NCBI GenBank assembly: GCA_039821605.1
Contig: JBCBNV010000005.1
Span: 186,001-250,000, forward strand
DNA length: 64,000 bases
Reading direction: 5' to 3'
DNA from: CALBPI01 sp039821605
GTDB taxonomy: Bacteria; Pseudomonadota; Gammaproteobacteria; Steroidobacterales; Woeseiaceae
A program made the translations under genes and the position numbers. Positions 56,037 through 64,000 of this stretch are shown here, piece after piece. The notes beneath the pieces were generated by a model. It ran no database searches. It worked only from the letters and a program-made list of their open reading frames with translations, and was not told where the DNA came from. Positions within the stretch are counted from its first letter, which is position 1, and each line of letters starts with the position of its first letter.

Positions 56037-56953
56037 ACCCCGCCGCGGTCACCGTGGTCGGCAGCGTCAACGTCGACTACTCGATGCGCGTGCCGACCCT
56101 GCCGCAACACGGCCAGACGCTGGCCGGCAATGACTTCGACGTTTGCCTGGGTGGCAAGGGCGCCAACCAGGCGGTCGCTGCGGCGCGCCTCGGGGCGACG
56201 ACGCGACTCATCGCCTGCGTGGGCGATGACGCGGGCGGGCAGCAGGCGCTGGCCGCTTTCGCCGACGATGGGCTCGACACGCTCGGGGTTGTTACGGACG
56301 TCCAGGCGCATACCGGCAGCGCCCTGATTTTCGTCGATGACGCGGGTGAGAACTGCATCGGTGTCAGTCCCGGAGCCAACGCGCAGCTGCGACCCGAACA
56401 TGTCGAAGCACACACGGCCACACTGGCCGAAGCCCACTGCCTGCTGCTACAGCTTGAAACGCCCGCCGAGACGGTATTACGCGCCGCCCAACTGGCCCGT
56501 GCGGGTGGTTGCCGCGTGATCCTGAACCCGGCGCCGCTGCGTGGGCCAATCGCCGACGCGCTGTTGGCCGAAGTGGACCTCGCCACGCCCAACGCGCACG
56601 AAGCGGCCGACCTCACGGGCGTGACGATCCAAACCCCCGAGGACGCCGAGCGCGCGGCGCGGGCGCTGCGCGAGCGCGGACCGCGCGCCGTCGTCATCAC
56701 GCTGGGCGCCCTGGGCGCGCTGGCGTTGACCGAGGCCGGCGTTGAGCACGTGGCGGCCCCCAAGGTCGCGGCGATCGACACCGTCGGCGCGGGCGACACC
56801 TTCAACGGCGCCCTGGCAGTGGCGCTCGCACGCGGCGACGCACTCAGCGGCGCGCTGCGATTTGCGGTCACGGCCGCGTCGCTGAGCACGCTCAAGCGCG
56901 GCGCCCAGCCCTCGATCCCGCGTCTCGATGCCGTCGAGGCCGCGCTGAGCTAG
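56033..56953 (+). CDS. rbsK: ribokinase (PfkB family)
   Basis: A 306-residue PfkB-family kinase. The N-terminal VVGSVNVDYSMRVPTLP and GGKGANQAVAAARLG are ribokinase-type substrate-binding motifs, and DTVGAGDTFNGALAVALARG holds the catalytic Asp. It would phosphorylate ribose freed by the nucleoside hydrolase. The GTG start overlaps the oxygenase stop (GTGA). Related sugar specificity is possible. Confidence 0.88.
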   Translation: MNPAAVTVVGSVNVDYSMRVPTLPQHGQTLAGNDFDVCLGGKGANQAVAAARLGATTRLIACVGDDAGGQQALAAFADDGLDTLGVVTDVQAHTGSALIFVDDAGENCIGVSPGANAQLRPEHVEAHTATLAEAHCLLLQLETPAETVLRAAQLARAGGCRVILNPAPLRGPIADALLAEVDLATPNAHEAADLTGVTIQTPEDAERAARALRERGPRAVVITLGALGALALTEAGVEHVAAPKVAAIDTVGAGDTFNGALAVALARGDALSGALRFAVTAASLSTLKRGAQPSIPRLDAVEAALS

Positions 56954-56957
56954 CGTC

Positions 56958-56986
56958 TGGCTTTGCCCGCGGGCCGCGTCTATATT
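56958..56986 (+). promoter_or_regulatory. candidate promoter before uraH-xdhABC-puuD
   Basis: A TATATT at 56981-56986 resembles a -10, about 44 nt before the uraH ATG; a matching -35 near 56958-56963 is weak. This is the only gap (76 nt) between the ribokinase and the uraH operon. Confidence 0.3.
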
Positions 56987-57029
56987 CAAGTACTTGGGCG
57001 TTGTGGCGGCGCCCGCTACGGGAGCCGCA

Positions 57030-57380
57030 ATGGGCAAGCTGACCACGCACATCCTTGATACGAGCGCCGGTACACCGGGACGCGGCATCGCGATCCGGCT
57101 CTACCGCGGCGAGGGTGTCGCCCGCGAGCCCATTGGCGACTTCGTCAGCAACGACGATGGCCGTTGCGATACGCCCCTCCTTGAAGGCGACAACTTTGCC
57201 GCGGGCGTGTACGAGCTTGAATTCGAAGTTGGCGAATACTTCCGCGGCGCGGGCGCAGTCGACACCAAGCCCGCGTTTCTCGAGACTGTGACACTGCGTT
57301 TCGCAATCTCCGACGACAGCCACTATCACGTGCCACTGCTCGTCTCGCCCTGGAGCTACTCGACCTATCGGGGCAGCTGA
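57030..57380 (+). CDS. uraH: 5-hydroxyisourate hydrolase
   Basis: A 116-residue transthyretin-like hydrolase that opens 5-hydroxyisourate to OHCU after urate oxidation. The ATG at 57030 with GGGAG upstream gives MGKLTTHILDTSAGTPGRGI, which holds the conserved first His, and the family tail is SYSTYRGS. The frame upstream holds a longer ORF without conservation. It sits 1 nt before xdhA. The enzyme for the next step (uraD) is not here. Confidence 0.96.
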   Translation: MGKLTTHILDTSAGTPGRGIAIRLYRGEGVAREPIGDFVSNDDGRCDTPLLEGDNFAAGVYELEFEVGEYFRGAGAVDTKPAFLETVTLRFAISDDSHYHVPLLVSPWSYSTYRGS

Positions 57381-57381
57381 C

Positions 57382-58879
57382 GTGGGTGACGCCGTAAACC
57401 GAACCCTCCGCTTCCTGCACGACGGCGACATCGTCGAGATCGACGGCGCTGCGCCGACACGCACCGTGCTGCAATGGCTGCGCGAAGACCGCATGCGTTG
57501 CGGCACCAAGGAAGGCTGCGCCGAGGGCGATTGCGGCGCCTGCATGGTCGTCGTGGCATCGCTCAATGGCGACGCCACAGCGCTCGACTACCGCGCGATC
57601 AACTCCTGCATTCAGTTCCTGCCGACACTGCACGGCAAGGAGCTCATCACGGTCGAACACCTGAGCCCCGCTGCGGGACCCCTTCACCCCGTGCAACAGG
57701 CCATGGTCGACTGCCACGGGTCCCAGTGCGGGTTCTGCACACCGGGCTTTGTCATGACGCTGTTTGCGATGTACAAGTCGGGCGCGCCCGAGGCGCGCAG
57801 CGACATTGACGACGCCACTCGCCGGCAACCTCTGCCGCTGCACGGGCTACCGCCCCATCATCGACGCCGCACGGCGTATGGTGGCACTCGAGCGGCCGCC
57901 GGGTCGTCACGCGCAGCCGCACGGTGCGGCAACCAGCGATGCAGAGCGCGATGCCATCGAGGCACTCCGCGCACTGAATGACGACCGTGCGCTGCACACC
58001 GAGAGCAGCGGCGGCACCTTCGCGGCGCCCACGGATATCGACGCCTTCGCACGGCTCTACGCAGTCGAACCCAACCGACGGATTCTGGCGGGCGGCACCG
58101 ACGTGGGCCTCTGGGTGACCAAGGACTACCAGGACATCGACGACGTGCTCTACATAGGCAACGTCGAGGCGCTGCGCGACATCATCGTGACCGACACAGT
58201 GATCGATGTCGGCGCGGCCGTGACCTTCTCCGAGCTCATGCCCGTGCTCACCGATGAATACCCCGAGCTCACGGACCTGTTCCGACGCTGGGCGTCACCG
58301 CCCATCCGCAACGCGGCAACCCTGGGCGGCAACATTGCCAACGGCTCGCCCATTGGTGACTCGATGCCCGCGCTCATCGCGCTCGGGACGCGCGTGCTGT
58401 TGCGCCATGATCACGACACGCGCGAGATCGACGTCGAGTCGCTGTACATCGACTACCAGGTCAACGACCTGCAGCCCGGCGAATTCGTGAAGCGCATCCG
58501 CATTCCCCGTCGCCGGCCCGGTCAGCTCGTGGCGAGCTACAAACTGTCCAAGCGATTCGACCAGGACATCTCAGCCGTGTGCGCGGCGTTCTCGGCGCAG
58601 GTCGAGGCGGGCCAGGCGCGACACATCCGGATCGCCTATGGCGGTGTGGCCGGCGTGCCCAAGCGTGCGCTGGCGACCGAAGCCGCGCTCACCAGCAAAC
58701 CCTTCGACGAGGCCACCGTGCGCGCCGCCATGGCCGTGCTCGACGAAGACTTCACACCGCTCACGGACATGCGCGCAAGCGCCGACTACCGCGCGACGGC
58801 TGCGCGCAACCTGCTCTACCGGTTCTTCGCCGAGGCCACCGAGCTGGGCGCCACGGACGTCTACACGTATGCGCGCTGA
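57382..58879 (+). pseudogene. xdhA: xanthine dehydrogenase small subunit, frameshifted
   Basis: XdhA (2Fe-2S plus FAD subunit) split by one base. The GTG start and 2Fe-2S part are in one frame (CGTKEGCAEGDCGAC, HGSQCGFCTPGFVM) up to SDIDDA. From about 57818 the coding sequence is in another frame, beginning LAGNLCRCTGYRPI. Removing one A at about 57817 restores a 498-residue protein of normal length with FAD-binding motifs (ILAGGTDVGLW and TLGGNIANGSPIGD). It may be a real mutation or a sequencing error. The 3' part overlaps the xdhB start. Confidence 0.9.
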
Positions 58880-61235
58880 ACGCGAGCTCGAGCTGCGCAA
58901 GACAGACGGCGACGCGTCAGGCACGCCGCGCGTCGATGGCGCCGTTGGCACGGCCACGCCGCACGACAGCGCGGTGCTGCACGTCAACGGCCGCGCCAGC
59001 TACACCGACGACATTCCGGAACCCAGGGGCTTGCTGCACGCTGCGTTTGGCGTCTCGACGGAGGCGCACGCGCGCATCCGCAGTATGGACCTCTCGCGCG
59101 TCGTATCAGCGCCCGGCGTGGTTGCCGTGATCACGGCCAGCGACGTACCTGGCCCCAACAATTACGGCGCCGTCATCGCCGACGACCCTATCCTGGCCGA
59201 AGATGACGTGGTCTACGCAGGCCAGCCCGTATTCGCCGTCGCGGCCACGACCGTCGACGGCGCACGACGCGCGGCGCGCCTCGCCGATATCGACTACGAG
59301 CCACTCGAGGCGATTCTCGACCCCGAAACGGCACTTGAACGTGAGTCGTTCGTACTGCCCTCGACGCAACTCGCTCGCGGCGATGCGGACACAGCGATTG
59401 CCAACGCGCCCCACCGACTTTCAGGCACTGCGCGCGTGGGCGGTCAGGACCAGTTCTACCTCGAGGGCCAGATCTCGATTGCGATTCCGCGCGAGGGCGG
59501 CGACCTGTTCCTCTACAGCTCGACGCAGCACCCGGGCGAAATCCAGCACGCTGTCGCCAAGGCGCTCGGCTTGCAGCAAAAGGACGTGACGGTCGAGTGC
59601 CGACGCATGGGTGGCGCGTTCGGCGGCAAGGAAAGCCAACCGGCGCTTATCGCCTGCACGGCCGCCATCCTCGCGCAGCGCACGGGGCGGCCCGTCAAGC
59701 TGCGGCTCGACCGCGACGCCGACATGATCATCACGGGCAAACGGCACGACTTCGTGAGCCAGTACCAGGTGGGCTTCGACGACACCGGCCGCATCCTCGG
59801 CATTCGCTACAACCACGTCTCGCGCTGTGGTGCCTCGGCCGACCTGTCGGGCGCCGTCAACGATCGCGCCATGTTCCACAGCGACAACGCCTACTTCCTC
59901 GAGCACGTGGCCATTGATTCACATCGTTGCAAGACGCACACGGTGTCGAACACGGCCTTCCGCGGTTTCGGCGGGCCGCAGGGCATGTTCGCCTGCGAGC
60001 AGGTCGTCGACGACATTGCACGCCACCTCGGGCGCGACCCGCTCGATGTGCGTCGCGTGAATTTCTACGGCACCGACTCGCGCAATGTCACGCCCTACGG
60101 GCAGACGATCGAAGACAACATCATCGAGGCGATCGTCGACCAGCTCGAAGCGAGCGCGGACTACCGCGAACGACGCCGTGAGATCGAGGCCTGGAACGCA
60201 CAGAGCCCGATCTTGAAGCGCGGCATCGCACTCACCCCCGTGAAGTTCGGCATCTCGTTCACGGCCACGCATCTGAATCAGGCCGGCGCGCTCGTCAACG
60301 TCTACACGGACGGCACGGTGCAGCTGAATCACGGCGGCACCGAAATGGGCCAGGGGCTGTTCGTGAAGGTCGCGCAGGTCGTAGCCGAGACGCTGCAGAT
60401 CGATCTGTCCCGCATCCGGTGCACGGCTTCTGATACGAGTAAGGTGCCCAATGCATCCGCCACGGCCGCTTCCGCGGGCAGTGACCTCAACGGCATGGCG
60501 GCGCGCAACGCGGCGGAGAAGATCAAGCGTCGGCTCACGGGCTTTGCCGCCGAGCACTACGGCTGCGACGCGCACGAGGTGCGCTTCGACAACAACCACG
60601 TGCACGTCAGCGGCGAAACGCTGACCTTCGCCGAGCTCGCGCACGCGGCCTACATGGCGCGCGTGTCGCTTTCCGCACAGGGCTTCTACAAGACGCCCAA
60701 GATCGACTACGACAAGACGACGCTCACGGGGCGGCCGTTCTACTACTTCGCCTACGGCGCCGCCTGCACCGAGGTTGTCATCGACACGCTCACCGGAGAG
60801 AACCGCATGACGCGCGTCGACATCCTCCACGACTGCGGCCGCTCGCTGAACCCGGCCGTCGATCTTGGCCAGGTCGAAGGCGGCTTCATCCAGGGCGCGG
60901 GCTGGCTCACGACCGAGGAGCTTTGGTGGAACCCGCGCGGCGACCTCAAGACGCACGCGCCGGCCACTTACAAGATTCCCTGCGCCTCGGACCTGCCGCC
61001 CGACTTTCGGGTGACGCTGCTCGAATCGTCGGAGAACCAAGAGGACACGATCTACAAATCCAAGGCCGTGGGTGAGCCGCCGCTTATGCTGGGGCTGTCC
61101 GTGTTCCACGCCATCCGCGATGCCGTGGCCGCCTGCTCGGCGGACCCAACGCGCGCTCCGGAGCTGGTGGCGCCCGCCACACCGGAACATGTGCTCGATG
61201 CCGTGATGGCTGCCCGGGGCGACCGCAGTGTTTGA
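58869..61235 (+). CDS. xdhB: xanthine dehydrogenase large (molybdopterin) subunit
   Basis: A 788-residue molybdenum subunit that oxidises hypoxanthine and xanthine to urate. The start at 58869 (MRAERELELRKTDGD) overlaps the xdhA stop; the longer ORF upstream is a shadow of xdhA. Motifs are YTDDIPEPRGLLHAAFG, RRMGGAFGGKES, NTAFRGFGGPQGM (Mo-site Arg), GTEMGQGLF and the C-terminal catalytic Glu segment KAVGEPPLMLGL. The length is normal. It overlaps xdhC by 8 nt. Confidence 0.96.
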   Translation: MRAERELELRKTDGDASGTPRVDGAVGTATPHDSAVLHVNGRASYTDDIPEPRGLLHAAFGVSTEAHARIRSMDLSRVVSAPGVVAVITASDVPGPNNYGAVIADDPILAEDDVVYAGQPVFAVAATTVDGARRAARLADIDYEPLEAILDPETALERESFVLPSTQLARGDADTAIANAPHRLSGTARVGGQDQFYLEGQISIAIPREGGDLFLYSSTQHPGEIQHAVAKALGLQQKDVTVECRRMGGAFGGKESQPALIACTAAILAQRTGRPVKLRLDRDADMIITGKRHDFVSQYQVGFDDTGRILGIRYNHVSRCGASADLSGAVNDRAMFHSDNAYFLEHVAIDSHRCKTHTVSNTAFRGFGGPQGMFACEQVVDDIARHLGRDPLDVRRVNFYGTDSRNVTPYGQTIEDNIIEAIVDQLEASADYRERRREIEAWNAQSPILKRGIALTPVKFGISFTATHLNQAGALVNVYTDGTVQLNHGGTEMGQGLFVKVAQVVAETLQIDLSRIRCTASDTSKVPNASATAASAGSDLNGMAARNAAEKIKRRLTGFAAEHYGCDAHEVRFDNNHVHVSGETLTFAELAHAAYMARVSLSAQGFYKTPKIDYDKTTLTGRPFYYFAYGAACTEVVIDTLTGENRMTRVDILHDCGRSLNPAVDLGQVEGGFIQGAGWLTTEELWWNPRGDLKTHAPATYKIPCASDLPPDFRVTLLESSENQEDTIYKSKAVGEPPLMLGLSVFHAIRDAVAACSADPTRAPELVAPATPEHVLDAVMAARGDRSV

Positions 61236-62601
61236 CTGGCCCAAGCAGCTTGCCGAGCTGACCGAGGCCGGCACGCCCTGCGTCGCGGTCACAGTTGCGA
61301 CCGTGCGCGGCTCGGCGCCGCGCGAAACGGGCAGCAAGATGCTCGTCACGGCCGACCGCATTCTGGGCACCATCGGCGGCGGCCAGCTCGAGCACAGCTG
61401 TATCAAGGCGGCGCGCGAGCGACTCGAAAACGTTGCGGCCCCCGCGCAGTCCCTGCGCCGGTTCGCGCTGGGCAGTCAGTGCGGTCAGTGCTGCGGCGGT
61501 GTCGTTGAGGTGTTGTTCGAGCGCGTTGACGTGGCGGCCGAGTGGATCGATGCGGGCTGCGCGACGCTTCGTGCCGGGGCGCGGGCGGCGCTGGTGACAC
61601 GCCTCAGTCATCGCGAGTCGCGGAGTGAATCAGCCCGTCATCGCGAGTCGCGGAGCGAATCCACCCGTCATCGCGAGTCGCGGAGCGACGTGGCGATCTC
61701 CCAAACAGCGCGACAGACTCAAGAGGTTGCCGCGCCCGCTGCGCGGGCTCGCAATGACGCAGGGGACTGCATGCGGGCTCGCAATGACGACGGGGACTAT
61801 ATGCGGGCTCGCAATGACGAAGGGGACTATATGCGGGCGCGGGATGACGAGGGGGTCCGCGATGACGAGGGGGTCCGCGATGACGGCAAGCGCCTCATCA
61901 CCGCAGCGCGCATTGACACGCTGTCACCCTTGGCAAGCGACGCCGACGCGACGCTTGCGGACCCCGCCATGTTGCGCGCGTTGCGCGCGGCCGTTGCGAC
62001 ACCCGCGGAGGCTGCCGTCGTCCGTCTGCGTGGCGAGACGCTGCTCGTGGAGCCCATCGGGCCGCCACCGCTGACGGCTGTGATTTTCGGCGCGGGGCAC
62101 GTGGGTCGCGCCTGCGCCACTGTGCTCAGTACGCTGAACGCGGCCGTATTTGTCATCGACTCGCGGCCCGAACACCTGCAGGGCGAGTGGCCCGACGCGG
62201 TCACACCCGCGTTCATCGCGAACCCTGCGGAATTCGTGGCACACTGCCCGCCGCACAGCTGCTACCTCGTCATGACGCACGACCACGGACTCGACCTCGA
62301 TCTCTGCCGCGAAATCCTCGGACGCCCCGACCGCCGGTTCACAGGCCTTATCGGATCGGCGTCGAAGCGGCGCCGTTTCGAGAAGCGCCTGCGCGCCGCG
62401 GGCTATGACGACAAGACCCTGGATAGCCTCACCTGCCCCATCGGCATCGACGCCATCACGGGCAAGCACCCCGGTGAGATCGCCGTCGCCGTCGCGGCCC
62501 AGCTTGTGACCCTGGCGCAGGCGTCGGTGGCCACCGACGCGGGCCGCACACAGGGCAACGTCACAACACTGCACGCACCGCAGGGACACGGCACCACCTG
62601 A
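61228..62601 (+). CDS. xdhC: xanthine dehydrogenase accessory protein with in-frame repeat insertion
   Basis: XdhC inserts the sulfurated molybdenum cofactor into XdhB. The N-terminal XdhC/CoxI domain has GSAPRETGSKMLV, GTIGGGQLEH and CGQCCGGVVEVL. The C-terminal Rossmann domain has VIFGAGHVGRA (about residue 288) and LIGSASKRRRFEKRL. Between them, residues about 128-219 come from a repeat element (61607-61886), giving 457 residues where about 360 would be expected. The insert is hydrophilic (RARNDEGDYM repeats) and stays in frame. A GTG start overlaps xdhB. Confidence 0.92.
   Translation: MFDWPKQLAELTEAGTPCVAVTVATVRGSAPRETGSKMLVTADRILGTIGGGQLEHSCIKAARERLENVAAPAQSLRRFALGSQCGQCCGGVVEVLFERVDVAAEWIDAGCATLRAGARAALVTRLSHRESRSESARHRESRSESTRHRESRSDVAISQTARQTQEVAAPAARARNDAGDCMRARNDDGDYMRARNDEGDYMRARDDEGVRDDEGVRDDGKRLITAARIDTLSPLASDADATLADPAMLRALRAAVATPAEAAVVRLRGETLLVEPIGPPPLTAVIFGAGHVGRACATVLSTLNAAVFVIDSRPEHLQGEWPDAVTPAFIANPAEFVAHCPPHSCYLVMTHDHGLDLDLCREILGRPDRRFTGLIGSASKRRRFEKRLRAAGYDDKTLDSLTCPIGIDAITGKHPGEIAVAVAAQLVTLAQASVATDAGRTQGNVTTLHAPQGHGTT
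61607..61886. repeat. palindromic element with tandemly amplified ends, in frame within xdhC
   Basis: This is a second copy of the 52675-52995 element. The left arm has units starting GTCATCGCGAGTCGCGGAG at 61607, 61637 and 61667 (30-bp period). A core with GGCGATCTCC and GAGGTTGCCGCGCCCGC follows. The right arm has units with CTCGCAATGACG or a close variant; their ATGACG cores begin at 61754, 61784, 61814, 61844, 61862 and 61880 (periods 30, 30, 30, 18, 18). All periods are multiples of 3, so xdhC stays open through it. Its left and right units are inverted, so it can fold. Confidence 0.9.
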
Positions 62602-63845
62602 TGTTGCCCTACCTGCTCGAATGGCTCGGCCTGCTCGGCCGATGGCTGCACTTCATTGTCGGCATCGCCTGGATCGGTTCGTCGTTCTATTTCGTCTGGC
62701 TCGACAACCACCTCGAGCCACCCAAGCTCAAGAGCGACGGCGACAAGGGCGTCGGCGGTGAACTCTGGTCCGTGCACGGCGGTGGCTTCTACCACGCGCA
62801 GAAGTACGCGATAGCCCCCGCACAGCTGCCCGAAACGCTGCACTGGTTCAAGTGGGAGGCCTACTCGACCTGGTTGTCGGGCATGTTCCTGTTGGGACTC
62901 ATCTACTGGCTGGGCGCTGACGTCTACCTCGTGGACGCGAGCGTGCGGGAACTCGCCCCCGGCGCGGCCGTGGCAATCGGTGCCGGCTTCCTCATCGGCG
63001 GCTGGCTCGTCTACGACCTGCTCTGCCGCTCGCCGATTGGCCGCAACGCGGGTGCACTCTCCGCGCTGCTCTACGTGTTGTTGGGCGTCGCCGCCTGGGC
63101 GCTTTGCCAGCTCTTCAGCGGCCGCGGCGCCTACATCCACTTCGGCGCCCTGATCGGCACGATCATGGTCGCCAACGTCTTCTTCGTGATCATCCCCGGG
63201 CAGAAGCGCATGGTCGCCGCCACCGAGCGCGGCGAACCCGTAAACCCCGACGACGGCCTGCGCGCCAAACAGCGATCCGTGCACAACACCTACCTGACGC
63301 TGCCCGTCCTGTTCGTGATGATCTCCAATCACTACGCCATGACCTTTGGCCACGCCTGGAACTGGCTGATCCTCATGGCGTTTGTGCTCGCGGGCGCGCT
63401 CATTCGCGTGTACTTCGTGGCGCGACACAAGGGCAACGCATCTCCCGTGCCTGCGATTGCCGGTGTGCTCGTGCTGGCGGCCGTGGCCATCGCCATCTCG
63501 CCAAGTCCGCGCGCGGCTAACGAAGCACCTGTGGTGGATACGGCGACGTTCGAAGCCCTGGCGCCCGGCAAGACGGCGCGCTTCGACGACATCGTGCAGA
63601 TTGTCACCGTGCGCTGCGCGAGCTGTCACGCCGACGTGCCGACGCAGCCGGGCTGGGTGTCGCCGCCGGGTGGTGTCGTGTTCAACGATGCCAGTGACAT
63701 CGTGCGCCAGGCGCGCGGTATTTATGAGCAAAGCGTCGAGGCGCAGATCATGCCTGTGGGCAACCTCACACATATGCGCGACGTCGAGCGCGAAGCCATT
63801 GGCGACTGGTTCGCCGATGGTGCCACCGCCGATTGGCGGCAGTAA
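62601..63845 (+). CDS. puuD: urate hydroxylase with cytochrome c domain
   Basis: A 414-residue membrane protein that oxidises urate to 5-hydroxyisourate. The N-terminal part (about residues 1-310) has several hydrophobic helices with GRWLHFIVGIAWIGSSFYFV, and the C-terminal cytochrome c domain has CASCH at residues 339-343, with Met in IMPVGNLTHM as the probable axial ligand. This pairing is typical of PuuD. The ATG at 62601 overlaps the xdhC stop by 1 nt. The uraH gene upstream handles its product. Confidence 0.95.
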   Translation: MLPYLLEWLGLLGRWLHFIVGIAWIGSSFYFVWLDNHLEPPKLKSDGDKGVGGELWSVHGGGFYHAQKYAIAPAQLPETLHWFKWEAYSTWLSGMFLLGLIYWLGADVYLVDASVRELAPGAAVAIGAGFLIGGWLVYDLLCRSPIGRNAGALSALLYVLLGVAAWALCQLFSGRGAYIHFGALIGTIMVANVFFVIIPGQKRMVAATERGEPVNPDDGLRAKQRSVHNTYLTLPVLFVMISNHYAMTFGHAWNWLILMAFVLAGALIRVYFVARHKGNASPVPAIAGVLVLAAVAIAISPSPRAANEAPVVDTATFEALAPGKTARFDDIVQIVTVRCASCHADVPTQPGWVSPPGGVVFNDASDIVRQARGIYEQSVEAQIMPVGNLTHMRDVEREAIGDWFADGATADWRQ

Positions 63846-63858
63846 TGGAGTAGGCGAC

Positions 63859-64000
63859 ATGAACAAGACCGCAACGATCCTGGCTTTGGCCTTGTTGTGT
63901 TCGGGCACCTGCCACGCGCAGGCTTACGACAACCACGGCTTCGCCTTCCTGTTTGGCGTCGGTCCGACCACCATTGAGGACGAAGACGGCCCAAATGATG
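63859..64000 (+). CDS. secreted protein, partial (window edge)
   Basis: The first 47 codons of a gene running off the window. The Sec signal peptide (MNKTATILALALLCSGTCHA) is cleaved after HA or AQA. The following YDNHGFAFLFGVGPTTIED is reminiscent of an outer-membrane beta-barrel start, but the family cannot be assigned from this much. A GGAG precedes it by 9 nt. It lies 13 nt after puuD and is likely in the same operon. Confidence 0.65.
   Translation, partial: MNKTATILALALLCSGTCHAQAYDNHGFAFLFGVGPTTIEDEDGPND

Noticed and set aside
61607..61886. Collagen-like or surface-binding repeat domain in XdhC
   Set aside because: The repeated peptide is only a translation of a DNA palindrome also found outside genes, so its sequence is not selected as protein.
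62403..63908. 501-codon antisense ORF opposite puuD
   Set aside because: It has no recognisable domain and is opposite PuuD and the end of XdhC.

Overview
This 64 kb window is gene-dense, GC-rich (roughly two-thirds G+C) chromosomal DNA. Genes are short-spaced and often overlap by 4 nt (ATGA or GTGA). The gene set (YajQ, PEP carboxylase, oligopeptidase A, a Pseudomonas-type HemB without the zinc cysteines, a TfpX/TfpZ-type pilin accessory protein, an unfused trpEGDCFBA operon, a urate hydroxylase PuuD with a cytochrome c tail) fits a gammaproteobacterium, perhaps of the Chromatiales/Woeseiaceae kind. That placement is inference. I see no rRNA, tRNA, CRISPR array, phage or transposase.

Layout. 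1-15.6 kb is housekeeping and mixed: an alpha/beta hydrolase, a large secreted subtilase, Tag, a PPK2 kinase, an ECF sigma factor with a DUF3379 anti-sigma candidate, hemB, aroE, a four-repeat DUF4397 lipoprotein with a clear terminator, gor, prlC, an HD hydrolase and panD. 15.7-22.7 kb (minus strand) is a complete tryptophan operon with a ribosome-mediated attenuator: a promoter, a 19-residue leader peptide with three tandem Trp codons, and protector, antiterminator and terminator hairpins. 22.7-39 kb holds transporters, a fused ABC exporter with a probable CTG start, a thioredoxin-fold lipoprotein, yajQ, ppc, an MFS gene, DUF547, GNAT and DCC proteins, a second SLC13 permease, a TfpX/TfpZ-like protein, hydrolases and a sulfurtransferase. 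39-47 kb holds a hybrid sensor kinase, a YbjQ/YbjQ-TM/M48 peptidase module, a degenerate tandem thioredoxin-fold protein, a membrane-anchored methyltransferase, two divergent phosphoribosyltransferase paralogues and a phytanoyl-CoA-dioxygenase-like gene.

46.8-64 kb is a purine salvage and nitrogen island. On the minus strand a nucleoside hydrolase is followed by ureDABCEF, a 27-codon ORF, a DUF membrane protein and ureG. On the plus strand lie an MFS transporter, a 2-oxoglutarate oxygenase, a ribokinase, uraH, xdhA (frameshifted), xdhB, xdhC, puuD and the start of a secreted protein. Together these cover nucleoside to base plus ribose, hypoxanthine/xanthine to urate, urate to 5-hydroxyisourate and onward hydrolysis, and at the far end urea to ammonia. 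The middle steps (OHCU decarboxylase, allantoinase, allantoate and ureidoglycolate enzymes) are not in the window.

The most unusual signal is a palindromic repeat element whose ends are tandemly amplified, present twice in this island. One copy fills the gap between the nucleoside hydrolase and ureD. The other lies in frame inside xdhC and adds about 90 codons between its two domains.
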